A stretch of 64,000 bases of DNA from assembly GCA_963513935.1 (NCBI GenBank), contig OY740774.1:21967949-22031948 (forward strand), given 5' to 3'. Within the stretch, counting starts at the first letter, position 1; each line of letters begins with the position of its first letter. The notes beneath the pieces are model-generated. The model worked only from the letters and a program-made list of their open reading frames with translations, had not been told where the DNA came from and did not search any database. This DNA comes from Aphrophora alni. Lineage: Eukaryota > Arthropoda > Insecta > Hemiptera > Aphrophoridae. Shown one piece after another: positions 58,701 to 63,430 of the stretch. The position numbers and the translations under genes were made by a program.

Positions 58701-59071
58701 TTCAGTTTAATTTTTTCCAATGGTTTCGGTTCAATTTCTACTTTATAGACCAAAGTTAATTCAATTTAATTAATTGGTTTATGATTGTTTTGTATCTGTA
58801 TTTATAATATTGATTCATCAGTCAGATGGAAAATTTTAAATTTCGGACATCTCTACTTTTTTGGGTGTTTTTATTTTTTAGTTTCCATAACCAAAAATCT
58901 ACTCTTTACAAAATTGATAACTTGGATTCTGATTACAGCATACCCTGGATTGAGAATAAAACCGGTTAAGGTTTCTCCTCCGAAACCTGGCCGTCTTTAT
59001 CCTTGCTTATCAGACATGGATACTGAAAGTGAAGTGCCCGAGTCAGATGATTGCCATCCTGGGAATGACAG
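19733..59071 (+). CDS. anillin: Anillin (scraps), 5' half: ten exons, continues past the window
   Basis: Exons: 19733-19750, 23415-23535, 25282-25584, 26921-27123, 33173-33523, 39163-39323, 42546-42976, 48182-48339, 48446-48614, 58939-59071. All have AG/GT borders and matching phases; 682 full codons are visible. The start MDAFTE-RMLDRARARQAKL matches the anillin N-terminus (MDPFTQ...). Other family marks: ARLAALAKTINQWEDDLSHP (about residues 190-210), a serine run (about 266-277), DPAELSLSERLALFEKNKG (about 434-452), SKGLKSRLAMFEP and ERQKEMQMLKNRW (about 531-571), a proline run (about 586-594), and GLRIKPVKVSPPKPGRLYP with SDMDTESE at the end. Anillin links actin, myosin, septins and RhoA in the contractile ring; the RhoA-binding, C2 and PH domains would follow downstream. 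Introns are up to 10.3 kb and full of mobile elements. Confidence 0.92.
20095..20460 (-). mobile_element. 5S-rRNA-derived SINE, copy C
   Basis: The minus-strand head (about 20455-20385) reads GATCACCGAAGTCAAGCAAC, ATTGAGCGTGGTTAG and CATGGATGGGTGACTGCTTT. That is closer to 5S rRNA than copy A in the C box. The body follows: CAAATTTAGC, a TATA-centred hairpin, CCACCTTACTTGACCTTG, ACAAACCTATTTTAACTTAA, GGACCTTTATCTAGAAAAGT and GCCAAAAAGACCAGTGGCAG. Best preserved of the three copies; it lies in anillin intron 1 on the opposite strand. Confidence 0.7.
21177..21231. repeat. TATA-centred micro-palindrome
   Basis: GACAGGTTTGGCCAGGTGCC against TTAGCCAAATCTGTC around a TATATAAA centre; an imperfect copy of the palindrome at 22855-22916. 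Confidence 0.6.
22670..23140. mobile_element. Foldback element, about 470 bp, in anillin intron 1
   Basis: Arms at about 22670-22854 and 22944-23140 are inverted copies, roughly 90% alike. Shared blocks include TAATTCTGCGCAATTACTTG, GGATGTTCTCAGAAAGCAAG and GGCTTGCGGGAGACGC. The loop between them holds a perfect 62-base palindrome. The right arm has a small extra GCCCGCAAGGCC segment. No coding function; superfamily unassigned. Confidence 0.7.
22855..22916. repeat. Perfect 62-bp palindrome
   Basis: Every base pairs with its mirror: outer TATAATGACAGG, then TTTGGCCAGGTAGC, with a TATATATATA centre. Related imperfect copies occur at 17886, 21177 and 53302, and inside SINE copies B and C. Confidence 0.85.
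23322..23388. repeat. AT-rich palindrome next to the anillin exon 2 acceptor
   Basis: TTTGTATAGGCATATATA pairs with TATATATGCCTATACAAA around a (TA)n centre. It ends about 27 bases before the AG at 23413-23414, so it may overlap the branch-point region. Confidence 0.7.
26365..26690 (-). pseudogene. Mariner-type transposase N-terminal relic
   Basis: The minus strand reads KNTKPVDIHPQICQVY, then AMSDSIVRR, VRQFNEG and HDDERSRH. This is the helix-turn-helix region of mariner/SETMAR-type transposases (...MSDS.VRRWVR.FNEGR..VHD..RSGRP). Frame changes and a (TA)n run at 26369-26386 disrupt it, and no DDE catalytic part is seen. It lies in anillin intron 3 on the opposite strand. Confidence 0.6.
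27310..27337. repeat. Poly(A)-poly(G) tract
   Basis: About 15 A followed by about 12 G. Similar G runs occur at 40462-40470 and 61364-61375. Confidence 0.85.
27866..27904. repeat. Short perfect hairpin
   Basis: GTTTTCCACAGCAAAAT and its inverted copy ATTTTGCTGTGGAAAAC are separated by only a few bases. Intronic; function unknown. Confidence 0.75.
28807..28846 (-). ncRNA. Hammerhead-like motif (one core change)
   Basis: The minus strand reads UUGAAGA (core CUGANGA with the first C changed), then stem II GTTT...AGAC with loop CTGTGT, GAAA, the palindromic stem III CGGCCG and UA. GAAACGGCCG is shared with the ends of the Penelope-like element at 49-53 kb. Probably a Penelope relic. Stem I is not obvious. 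Confidence 0.45.
28900..29060 (-). repeat. Dispersed repeat family copy 3
   Basis: The reverse complement contains GAACAAGAG, GAGAGACCTCATAAT, ATGTAACCCAAGATTGG and related blocks in the same order as the other copies. It is next to the hammerhead-like motif at 28807. Confidence 0.45.
30876..32772 (-). mobile_element. Tc1/mariner-superfamily element (DUF4817 type), 1.9 kb
   Basis: Terminal inverted repeats start ACAGTGTGTGCAAAAAGTCT on the left and, read inward, ACAGTGTATGTAAAAGTCTG on the right. Similarity continues for about 240 bases per side, for example GGTTGATTATT, CCGATGGG, GTGCTTAAAAAGTAGAA and TTCACTCATGATTCACC. A TA target duplication is not clear on the left. The interior carries one transposase pseudogene on the minus strand. 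The element lies in anillin intron 4. Confidence 0.8.
31350..32327 (-). pseudogene. DDD-type transposase pseudogene of the 30.9-kb mariner element
   Basis: The start MSLSETERITMLMMCGYQI matches the N-terminal helix-turn-helix (DUF4817) of a transposase family common in arthropods. The frame is broken near 32210, then reads ETGSVNDCVRSGCPKTATN, a second helix-turn-helix, VFSDEATFTMNGHVNRHNCR (first catalytic D), a frame change at NPQK, FQQDGVKVHFERRI (second D) and PPRSLDLSPFDYFFWGYLK (third D, about 36 residues after the second). All three acidic positions survive, but at least two frame breaks and a stop make it inactive. Confidence 0.8.
33524..36269. other. Anillin intron 5, first part; no element recognised
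   Basis: AT-rich intron with short chance frames and a (TG)n/(TA)n-like stretch near 35010-35110. No exon-like AG-frame-GT unit with anillin similarity seen. Confidence 0.4.
36270..36470 (+). repeat. Dispersed repeat family copy 4
   Basis: Reads TTGAATACTCTAAATA, AACAAGAGAGACCTGATATG, GATTACAACCCAAGACTACA and TGAAAAAATAGAGTAG. It is the best preserved copy and extends through GAGCCTCTGAGGGGCTTCAT. Class unknown. Confidence 0.55.
37965..38480 (+). repeat. Divergent tandem repeat, unit about 160 bp
   Basis: The block TTGGTACATGATTTGAACAC recurs as TTGGTACATGAATTGAACAC about 160 bases later and more weakly (GTTGGCACATAATATT) near 38465. Between them recur GGAACTTTATTT, AGTGNAGTAGTT, AGTTATA...TTTTTGCTG and AAAT.GGAAATC. 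Old, non-coding tandem duplication in anillin intron 5. Confidence 0.6.
39733..39858 (+). pseudogene. THAP zinc-finger N-terminal fragment
   Basis: ATG at 39733 gives MVCCAIAGCTNHVRYLKHFG, then VHIHSFTKMMKLRRN. This matches the start of THAP domains (C-x4-C, then a hydrophobic HSFP-like block and K..KW). The W, the last Cys-His pair and AVPTL box are absent. It is in anillin intron 6 and may be a relic of a P-like element or a captured THAP gene. No terminal repeats recognised nearby. Confidence 0.55.
40671..42017 (-). mobile_element. Tc1/mariner-superfamily element (DUF4817 type), 1.35 kb
   Basis: Terminal inverted repeats of about 30 bases start CAGGGTTATCATAAAAGAAT on the left and, read inward from the right end, CAGGGTTATTATAAAAGAAT, followed by GGTGGGGTTT on both. 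TA follows the right end. It carries a broken transposase on the minus strand and lies in anillin intron 6. A different family from the 30.9-kb copy judging by its termini. Confidence 0.8.
40790..41815 (-). pseudogene. Transposase pseudogene of the 40.7-kb mariner element
   Basis: The start MFSNKEEAKCVLLMAEF leads into a helix-turn-helix with RRWFKQFEETGSVQKQKSSD. Then come LLKPDDGAKRFNFA, IIFSDEATFHINGSVNRHN (first D), IQQLHFQHDGSPQHFSAF (second D) and RHRWIDRQGPI. The region of the third D is readable only in another frame. Breaks occur near 41510, 41260 and 41010, so it is dead. Confidence 0.75.
43620..43810 (-). repeat. Dispersed repeat family copy 5
   Basis: The reverse complement reads AAGAGAAGGATATAACCCAA, GATGTAGATCCAGTTAGGAA and ACCTCGTGATTGCCCCC, matching copies 1, 2 and 4. 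It abuts the 5' end of the LINE at about 43.83 kb, so the first part of the long open frame there is repeat sequence and not LINE. Confidence 0.55.
43830..45952 (+). mobile_element. 5'-truncated non-LTR retrotransposon (LINE) with (TTGA)n tail
   Basis: An open reverse transcriptase frame is followed by a 3' UTR of about 85 bases with AATAAAATG and then six TTGA repeats (about 45925-45951). A microsatellite-like 3' tail is typical of several LINE clades outside L1. The endonuclease domain is missing. The element sits in anillin intron 7 in the same orientation as the gene. Confidence 0.85.
43865..45838 (+). CDS. LINE ORF2 fragment: reverse transcriptase, open to the stop
   Basis: Over 650 codons without a stop. 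The linker after the missing endonuclease reads KIRNRTKRLNWITKG. Reverse transcriptase motifs follow in order: LKKGDVKDINNYRPISVMPV, GFQKGKSTIDAI, LFLDLSKAFDCVDF, LSSGVPQGSVLGPMLFLIYV and QFADDTTLNV (catalytic aspartates at about 45014-45025), then a thumb region with FLGLFIDNKLSW. The C-terminus FKGRLRRLLL ends at TGA 45836-45838. No RNase H domain and no zinc knuckle seen. The clade (CR1/Jockey-like or RTE-like) is unresolved. There is no proper start; the open frame upstream of about 43830 belongs to another repeat. An uninterrupted frame suggests recent insertion. Confidence 0.85.
   Translation: MACPIKHIKIRNRTKRLNWITKGILISRNRLKSLYENCKMAKSLEIKEFYKTYKKIYKRVISAAKSYEVSRQIIKSENLSKTVWKVINEQRKQTKKINKDITLSIEGTDYSDPFSIAQCFNSLFSKNLIEGFNLSVDDVRKNESSMFLSPVSVGDVSRVVRSLKNKKTMDIDGLSTWLIKQCVEELSEPLSVLINSSFSTGMFPSRLKLAKVTPLLKKGDVKDINNYRPISVMPVFSKVFEKLFLEKLLNHLQRCNILYEGQFGFQKGKSTIDAIVQLIEYIVESLDGRHKVLSLFLDLSKAFDCVDFVSLLDKCDKIGVRGQPLSWLKSYLNNRTQQVTVAGKLSDKVELSSGVPQGSVLGPMLFLIYVNGISSVHVDKLIQFADDTTLNVQAESLYDLEQRASSQVNAIRQYLSRNGLSINPSKTNYIHFNLKESFNPKLNIRLDDNELNGVSSTKFLGLFIDNKLSWRNHIDYICAKISSGLFALRSLKQYCNAQVLITAYYGLIYPFLKYGIVLWGDSSLQNVTRVFVLQKKAIRIIGGLSKFQSCKETFKLFKIFTLPSIYIFETILYFKFKCKHIQNRDLHDYHTRMACKYRGKKHRLNLFSKLPSQAGALFMNNLPPDLLAINDYSCFKGRLRRLLLSGSCYSVEEFVRH
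46800..47290 (-). pseudogene. Jockey-type LINE relic: end of RNase H and C-terminal tail
   Basis: With frames joined by eye, the minus strand reads AGIHDNERAK, then GPKPDCGKTK, HWQDYPGQ, LVRGINGPLTNGLVKLTLFT and GHGHYRKHLLTLWIT. This matches the order in Jockey-clade elements: HSGI.GNE.AD (RNase H), a GPEPFCG segment, W..W...PG..Q, then L.TGH..LR.HL..... Stops and frameshifts are frequent. It is an older, different element from the 43.8-kb LINE and lies in the same intron on the opposite strand. Confidence 0.6.
48849..49096 (-). pseudogene. Merlin (ISXO2/IS1595-like) transposase C-terminal fragment
   Basis: Reads TQTIERQWREVRGNVPRYG, then HIAEFMFKRKYNEYNTRFHH and ends FAAEFDSD before a stop. 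The HTQTIE..W.......RYG....YLAEF.FKR pattern is the end of the ISXO2-like DDE domain, including the glutamate of the catalytic triad (TIE). The N-terminal part is cut away at the Penelope insertion point (about 49102) and is not found on the other side. Function: cut-and-paste transposition; inactive here. Confidence 0.7.
49195..49240 (-). ncRNA. Hammerhead-like motif, left Penelope copy
   Basis: Mirror copy of the motif at 53187-53232; see that entry for the structure. Confidence 0.4.
49405..50903 (-). pseudogene. Penelope-like ORF, left copy, 5' truncated
   Basis: Encodes the C-terminal 503 or so residues of the same protein as the right copy: reverse transcriptase from SETKKYNKMIKPVAPILR through YHRYVDDILVLYQG to the GIY-YIG endonuclease and IIEC-stop. 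The open frame runs about 16 codons further into sequence of the central spacer (50952), which is unrelated antisense sequence. It lacks the N-terminal third and so is not a full gene. Confidence 0.85.
50919..53024 (+). CDS. Penelope-like ORF, right copy: reverse transcriptase plus GIY-YIG endonuclease
   Basis: 701 codons open to TAA at 53022-53024. N-terminal region with TFSTHETNLLDKGMKHNVIS and ITKADKGNTTVIMNK. Reverse transcriptase: SLPKIHKIGHPIRPLVNF, SFDITNLYTNIPV, GLVMGCPLSSVMAEIFLNHI and RYVDDILVL (YVDD at about 52095-52106). The C-terminal GIY-YIG nuclease begins GIYQISCDDC (about 52680) and includes KYIGQTGRTFQKRFKEH and a later E and N-rich end. Penelope-like enzymes use the nuclease to nick target DNA and prime reverse transcription. 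The frame begins at the palindrome junction without a convincing ATG, so this copy too is slightly 5' truncated, though otherwise intact. Confidence 0.85.
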   Translation: MIHEIENQIKPSLIKKINTINNKLYNLKNLQKTRQHEITCKHEFYPRTLNLTNITFSTHETNLLDKGMKHNVISKQDNLKNALIDTESIIQCLPKDKQNCTRTLISNKVNNVIKNNNNKLIQPNKCYDQAVALRIRKTIQSNSAIITKADKGNTTVIMNKNEYVNKTLKFFSENAITKLKSDPTNSYNKIINKSINACKFLLDSETKKYNKMIKPVAPILRSLPKIHKIGHPIRPLVNFRSAPAYKLSKTLDRIIRKNVTFEKTFHLKNSYDLITKTKDVPIKSGSTLASFDITNLYTNIPVQETINILNNNLTENKNMNQQTIAELINLLDTCLSQNYFQFNNDYFRQNKGLVMGCPLSSVMAEIFLNHIECNNIMTDKNKHYKNIIHYHRYVDDILVLYQGTPRQIKNFAIYLNNIHPSLEFKTEIEVNNSINYLDLTISKIAGTLKFKIYRKPTNTDHTIHITSNHPHSHKMAAFNSFIHRLQTVPMSQDDFEEEYNTIKYIAVQNGYKPTIVDNLFKKQKQKNEKMNLTKDNKYLTMQYNKDLQHIIRNIFKKQGYTITYKTNNNISTIINRNTITIDKFQQTGIYQISCDDCPKKYIGQTGRTFQKRFKEHIPPAIRHTHPLKTESKFAEHIIQTNHKYSNINKSMDILHRCKKGKLMNALEQFEIYKAFKTEPGTLLNEKLNFDANSLFDTIIEC
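53187..53232 (+). ncRNA. Hammerhead-like motif, right Penelope copy
   Basis: Reads UUGAAAA in the place of the core CUGANGA (two changes), then U, stem II GGCT-GAAT-AGCC, GAAA, the palindromic stem III CGGCCG, the cleavage-type GUC, and GTTGAG. The arrangement matches Penelope-type minimal hammerheads; the core changes suggest weak or no activity. Confidence 0.5.
53302..53356. repeat. TATA-centred micro-palindrome
   Basis: AAGGTTTGGCCAGGTTGC against ACCACCTGGCCAAACCTT around a (TA)n centre. Same family as 22855-22916; it lies inside the Merlin element, to the right of the Penelope insertion. Confidence 0.7.
54440..55340. other. Unclassified block inside the piggyBac-type element
   Basis: More balanced base composition than the surroundings, with pyrimidine-rich runs (CTTCTTTCTTCCTTCCTCTC). 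An open frame at 55116-55496 has no recognisable domain. It could be a fragment of another element or captured sequence. Confidence 0.3.
56002..56133 (-). pseudogene. CENP-B/pogo-type DNA-binding domain fragment
   Basis: 43 codons: MSELRKRKRVLVSFETRLNV, then LKRLDRGESVKELCDEFNV and a stop. This matches the first helix-turn-helix of pogo/Tigger transposases (KRK...L..EKL.VI.RLD.GES...IA.EFGV). A duplicated stretch of the plus-strand block TTTTACTGTTACGTTAAAC / TTTTACTTTTACGTTAAAC adjoins the stop, so the truncation may come from a local duplication. Confidence 0.65.
56288..56512 (+). repeat. 75-bp tandem repeat, three units, GC-rich
   Basis: Units start at 56288, 56363 and 56438 with CCGCGGTGTT; each contains GGGATACCG and TTTGATATCGCCGCCGCTTT. 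As 75 is a multiple of three, the + frame stays open and reads a 25-residue repeat (PRCFY.AD.GIP...KSFDIA). Coding use is doubtful, as the frame continues into the terminal repeat. Confidence 0.85.
57501..57611 (+). pseudogene. Short acidic frame, possible piggyBac transposase N-terminus
   Basis: 36 codons: MKRLLYPLNENTVQHVLLDN, then ELSGGFLSDESDG and a stop. Many piggyBac transposases start with a short acidic, serine-rich segment of this type, but no further match follows. Weak assignment based on context inside a TTAA element. Confidence 0.35.
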
Positions 59072-59284
59072 GTTAGTTGATGTTTCAAATTTATTGAAAT
59101 CTTAGCAGACTAATGGTGGATATATCCACTTTATTTACAATCATATACAACTCACAGTTATGTCCTCATAATTATCATGCTTGTATAAAATGTTCCTTTA
59201 TGCCTAACTTTTCCTATTTTTTTTTCCATTTATTACTTAGTAGTGATGTCAAAGACATTGTGTGTTTGTTTGGAAGATCAATTT

Positions 59285-59700
59285 CACATATCTTCTTCTT
59301 CTTCCAATGGCTCACACAATCTTGGTTCTTGCCTCCCAATATAGTCCAGGAAAGTCCCTTCGTTCATGCTTCTCTCCATCCAGACGCCTGCAGATCAGTA
59401 GATGATCCTTGTCCATAATATACATGTCTTGTGAGCAAAATGTGCACTTGTCAGAGGTTAGTAAATTCATTCTGTATAGATGCTTGGCAAGACAATCGTG
59501 ACCCGTAGCTAGTCGGAAATTTGCTACAGATATATTGCGTAGGAGCATCCTATTTTCTTTAAAAAGCTCAAATGGATCATAAGCTTTGTCCTGAAGTTTA
59601 TCCTTCATCTCGTCAACAAATTTCTGAAGCTGTGAAGTTGTTTTTAAATTTCGTATAATTGCTTGTAATGTCAGGGCACGCGCTGGAAATTAGTTTATTT
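59285..59700 (-). pseudogene. LINE ORF2 C-terminal relic with (GAA)n tail
   Basis: The frame 59608-59312 reads LLRNISVANFRLATGHDCLA, KHLYRMNLLTSDKCTFCSQD and MDKDHLLICRRLDG, ending LYWEARTKIV. This is the C-terminal region of a LINE ORF2 with its cysteine-histidine knuckle (C..C....DHLL.C). A GAAGAAGAAGAAG tail follows on the minus strand (about 59303-59289), as expected for a 3' end. 5' truncated; this part of the frame is intact. It lies beyond the last visible anillin exon. Confidence 0.65.
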
Positions 59701-59780
59701 ATTTCTAATTCATATTAGGTTCCAAACATTATGTTGTTACCTTCTGAGCAAGTTATGTTTAGAGATTTAAGTGTTAAAAG

Positions 59781-60175
59781 TGCAGTACAACTTGGATAAT
59801 CCGAATGTCTTTAATTTGAAATTGCTGTTAATTCGAAATTTTGGGTTGGTCCCTTGAACTTTATATGATATCATTGTAAAAAGTTATGAATAATTCAAAG
59901 TCGACTTCTTTAATTTGAAGTTTTTGTATCAACATTAAACATAAAATCTGTAAAAGGGATGGCCTTCCGAGAATTATGCTGTACACTGAATAGGACACTG
60001 ATCAGGTATAAAAGCCTAGCCGCTATTGTTTGGACACATGATATAATTTTAGGCGCTCTATCATCTTCCAAGAATTCTCTAGTTAGTCTGTCGATCGATG
60101 CTCTGCTCATTCTCGGTCTGTTGTTTCGGTATTGTGTCTCTGCTTGTCGCAATCATTTGTTTTTTTTAAAATGAT
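59781..60175 (-). mobile_element. Possible pogo/Tigger-type relic
   Basis: Begins with CAGTACAACTTGGATAATCC, then GAATGTCTTTAATTTGAA, much like pogo/Tigger termini (CAGTACAACCTCGATAATCCGAA). A minus-strand frame, 60152-59910, has no clear domain. The other terminus was not found. Confidence 0.4.
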
Positions 60176-62071
60176 TGTTTTTGCGAGTGATCATAATGTC
60201 TTTGAGTAAACCATACATTTAGTATAAGACATTAACATTTTGTGTTAGTTAAGGCACAATTATATTATGAATAAGTTAATTTATGATTAAAGAATAAAAG
60301 TCATATATTTAACATTCAATTTAAATGGTGAAAAACCACTGATTATATTGTAGGTGCATATAATTAAGGGAATGAGGTTTTAATTGGGCCAGTCTTATTA
60401 TAAACTTTGACTAAGCTACTATAGATAAATATATGGTGTTACAAAAATTTTGAAAGAACTTTCATCATTTACAAAATGTTTATATCTAATCTTATTATAT
60501 CTTAAATATTATTTATAGAATTCAAGATGATAGATTGCATAGGCAAATTTTTTGTTTCATATATAATCTTTATGCGTATTAAAACTTGTACAACTTCTGG
60601 TCTGTTAGAGAATGTCTTTACATTGTAATTGTTTATATTACATTAATTAATTATTATTACTAAAAATCCATCACTGGAAATTAGCACACAGAGTATATTA
60701 GAGATATTGGAAAAACAGAGCTTTGATTTTGGAAGCCTTTGAGCTTTTTGATTTCACTCCATATGAAGTAAGAAAATCATTTTAAGACAAAAAAGCAGTT
60801 TCAGTATTTTAAACAAATAGTGGAGCGATGTAACTTAGATGGCAGAGCTTATTCCACCGCAGTTCATATTTGTAAACGATCACAGATTAAGCAGCTTCAA
60901 GTCCGATTATGGGATTGTGCTTTTCCATCTTTGGTTTTGCTCTTTTGCTTTGATTAGAAGAAATGCCATTTTACTTTTGTCACTTCTTGTGTATTTTGTT
61001 TACAACAGTAATCACAGAAACTGGCTATGATGAAAGAATCTTTAATGTGATTTTAAATATAACATTTTACTGCTCTCTTTGGCCATTAGAATTCTGCATC
61101 CACAAAATTTTAGTTTCTTCATTCAACCCAAACTATTCTTACGAATGTAAGAAATACAACATGTCACACATATGACAAGCAGAAAGGGTAATATTAGTAT
61201 TGAATATCATATCCTTAGTGAAATGTGTTTGAGATAACTTGAATACAGGGATAGGAATGTATGTAAATTATACAGGCAGACAGGTGATTTCGTAAAATCA
61301 CTGAATTCCTACAATTTTCAGTCAAAGTTGTTGCCTAAAATTGTTTCAGAACAACATCATCTCGGGGGGGGGGGGTGTCAGCAATGTATCACTGCTAGGT
61401 TCCTCGACATTCTAGCTAACAAAGTTTTAGTAGTAAAACTCATAATTTCTGAACTGTTCTGTGGCATATTTAAGAGGCAGAATATGCAGGTCATCGGCAC
61501 TTGGACTTGGGAAAAGCTTGACAGAAGGTTGTTGTGTCAATATCACTGACTTCGGGACTGGAAGTTAAACAGGACCTATTTAAGCTTAGTCCATTAGCAA
61601 TACTAATCAGAACTTGATCTGTAGCTACGTTGTGCAGACCATGCTAGTCAAACATGGTATTCCTACCATCCAGGCAACCAGTCATATTGTGATGTACAGT
61701 TTTCTTTTAAGTTTGGTTATAATATTTAATTTTCAAATTAACCTTTGTAGATTAATTGGGGTCATGTCTTTTAGGTTTTTTCCGGAGTCCCAATAGCTAA
61801 GTCGCTATTTATTTTATAAATCTAGACGAGTTTGAGAATGGGTTTCGCTTAAGGTTAGCTTTGTTCTTAATTGGTGTTGTGTGAATGTTTTATTTTGATA
61901 ATGTAATATTAGTTAAATAATGGTTTCAAAGCTAAGTACCCAATGATGTATGGGCAGACCTGGGATGTATGTTTTGGACAAAAAGAGCTTGGATCATAGC
62001 AGTACGTTATCCAAAATTTAGAGTCTAGGCTAAGCCTAAATATAACCTACCGTCACAAATTAATTACCCAT
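60176..62071. other. Downstream anillin intron; nothing recognised
   Basis: AT-rich with short chance frames; a G run at 61364-61375. I looked for anillin exons (RhoA-binding, C2 or PH domain) and saw none. Confidence 0.4.
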
Positions 62072-62075
62072 TTAA

Positions 62076-63087
62076 ACCTTTCACTGCGTAAGTCGACTGC
62101 AGTCGACTTGACGTTATTAACGCTGAGTGCATAAATCGACTGCAGTCGACTTGACGTTATTACCGCTGAGTGTGTAAATCGACTTTAGTCCACGTCAACA
62201 GAAAACTTTATCTTTCAATGCGTTAATTGACAATACTCTCTAGTGGATAAAAATGTACAGTTTTAGTGTCTGGATGCTTCTGAACTCTAGTGGTGAAAAC
62301 ATGAACTAATACAAGTCACATGTCTATGTTTACTTCTGACAGTTAAATATGTGCGTTGTTTAGTATACGAGTTTCTGTTTTTAGGCATTTTATTTATGTG
62401 TTTTCCTGTGAATAAGTTTATTATAGTGTGTGAATTTAAATAACAAATTATTTAATTATTTTTATGCGTATATATGTTATATTTTAATTAGTATTTGTAA
62501 GTATAATTGACTAAAAATGCACGTTGTTTAGGCTATATAAACTTCAAAATGTCTATGTTTCTTTGGGATGATGAAATTGAATCGTATTTAAATAACAATA
62601 ATGAAGAGTCAGATTCAGAGTTTGAATTTTCAATTGAAAATATTGATTATGTATCAAATGATAGTGAATTAGAAGTTGAAATTAATGAAACTTGCCCAGA
62701 TCTAAGTAGGCCTAGTACGTCTGTGATTACTAACCAACACAGCAATTAGGACATTATTTGGGAAGACCATAAATCTATTTATGCAATAAATTACTGTTTT
62801 TTGCTGTACTAATCCATTAATTTCAGCTCCATACAATTTGTTTTAGGTATATACAAAATTTCCATTATGAATAGTATTTTTTCACAATTTTGGTTAAAAA
62901 ACAATAAATAAATTTTTTTAACAGAAAATTTATTAAATATTTCCTAAACCTTACTAGAATTTGATGCTCTATATAGTAATTCATCAGAACAAAATTAAAA
63001 AATTTAATTATTTAATAAAAAAAAAAATGTTGGCCTATAATTGCAAATGTTTAAACACTACAGAAAAACTAATACACAGCGAAAGGG
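62076..63087 (+). mobile_element. piggyBac-type element, 1.0 kb, TTAA-flanked
   Basis: TTAA at 62072-62075 and 63088-63091. The ends read ACCTTTCACTGCG and, inward from the right, CCCTTTCGCTGTG. Inside the left end, AAGTCGACTGCAGTCGACTT is followed by GACGTTATTA and GCTGAGTG and repeats about 55 bases later; a third, degraded unit follows. The interior encodes a short acidic N-terminal-type frame. Confidence 0.75.
62549..62749 (+). pseudogene. Acidic N-terminus of a piggyBac-type transposase, truncated
   Basis: 66 codons from ATG 62549: MSMFLWDDEIESYLNNNNEE, then SDSEFEFSIENIDY and SDLSRPSTS-like end (LSRPSTSVITNQHSN) before TAG. The DDEIE.yl...EESDSE composition is typical of the disordered acidic start of piggyBac/PGBD transposases. 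The DDE domain is deleted. Its position inside a TTAA element supports the call. Confidence 0.6.
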
Positions 63088-63204
63088 TTAACGTAACTAC
63101 CCATTATCAAGGTAGAGGGAGTTTCTCAGGTTTAAAGATGAGGTAAACTTTTTCCTTTATGTCCCTTTTTAAAAAATTCCATCTCACCTTCTTTCATCAT
63201 GCAG

Positions 63205-63430
63205 GTGTGTAAAGAAGGTGGTAGGATTCGTATCAGGGCATGGCCATCTAAGAAATCCTATGTAAAGGATGGTCACATTCACAGAGGAGTCACTATGTAA
63301 AAAATATGGCCTGTAGAACATCTAATTTTTGAATGAGAATATACCTTGGTTGAAAAAGGACTGTTTGAGAGAAATTTCCTCAAGACAACTTTGTCTGAAT
63401 GATTCTAAAGTTTATTGAAGTTGCGAGTTT
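63205..63430 (+). pseudogene. LINE C-terminal tail relic
   Basis: Reading across frames: VVGFVSGHGHLRNPM, then RMVTFTEESLCKKYG and a degraded EHLIFE-like part. It matches the tail L.GF.TGHG.LR.HL.RMG.....C.KC......EH..FEC of Jockey-type ORF2. Stops and frame changes present. Confidence 0.5.
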
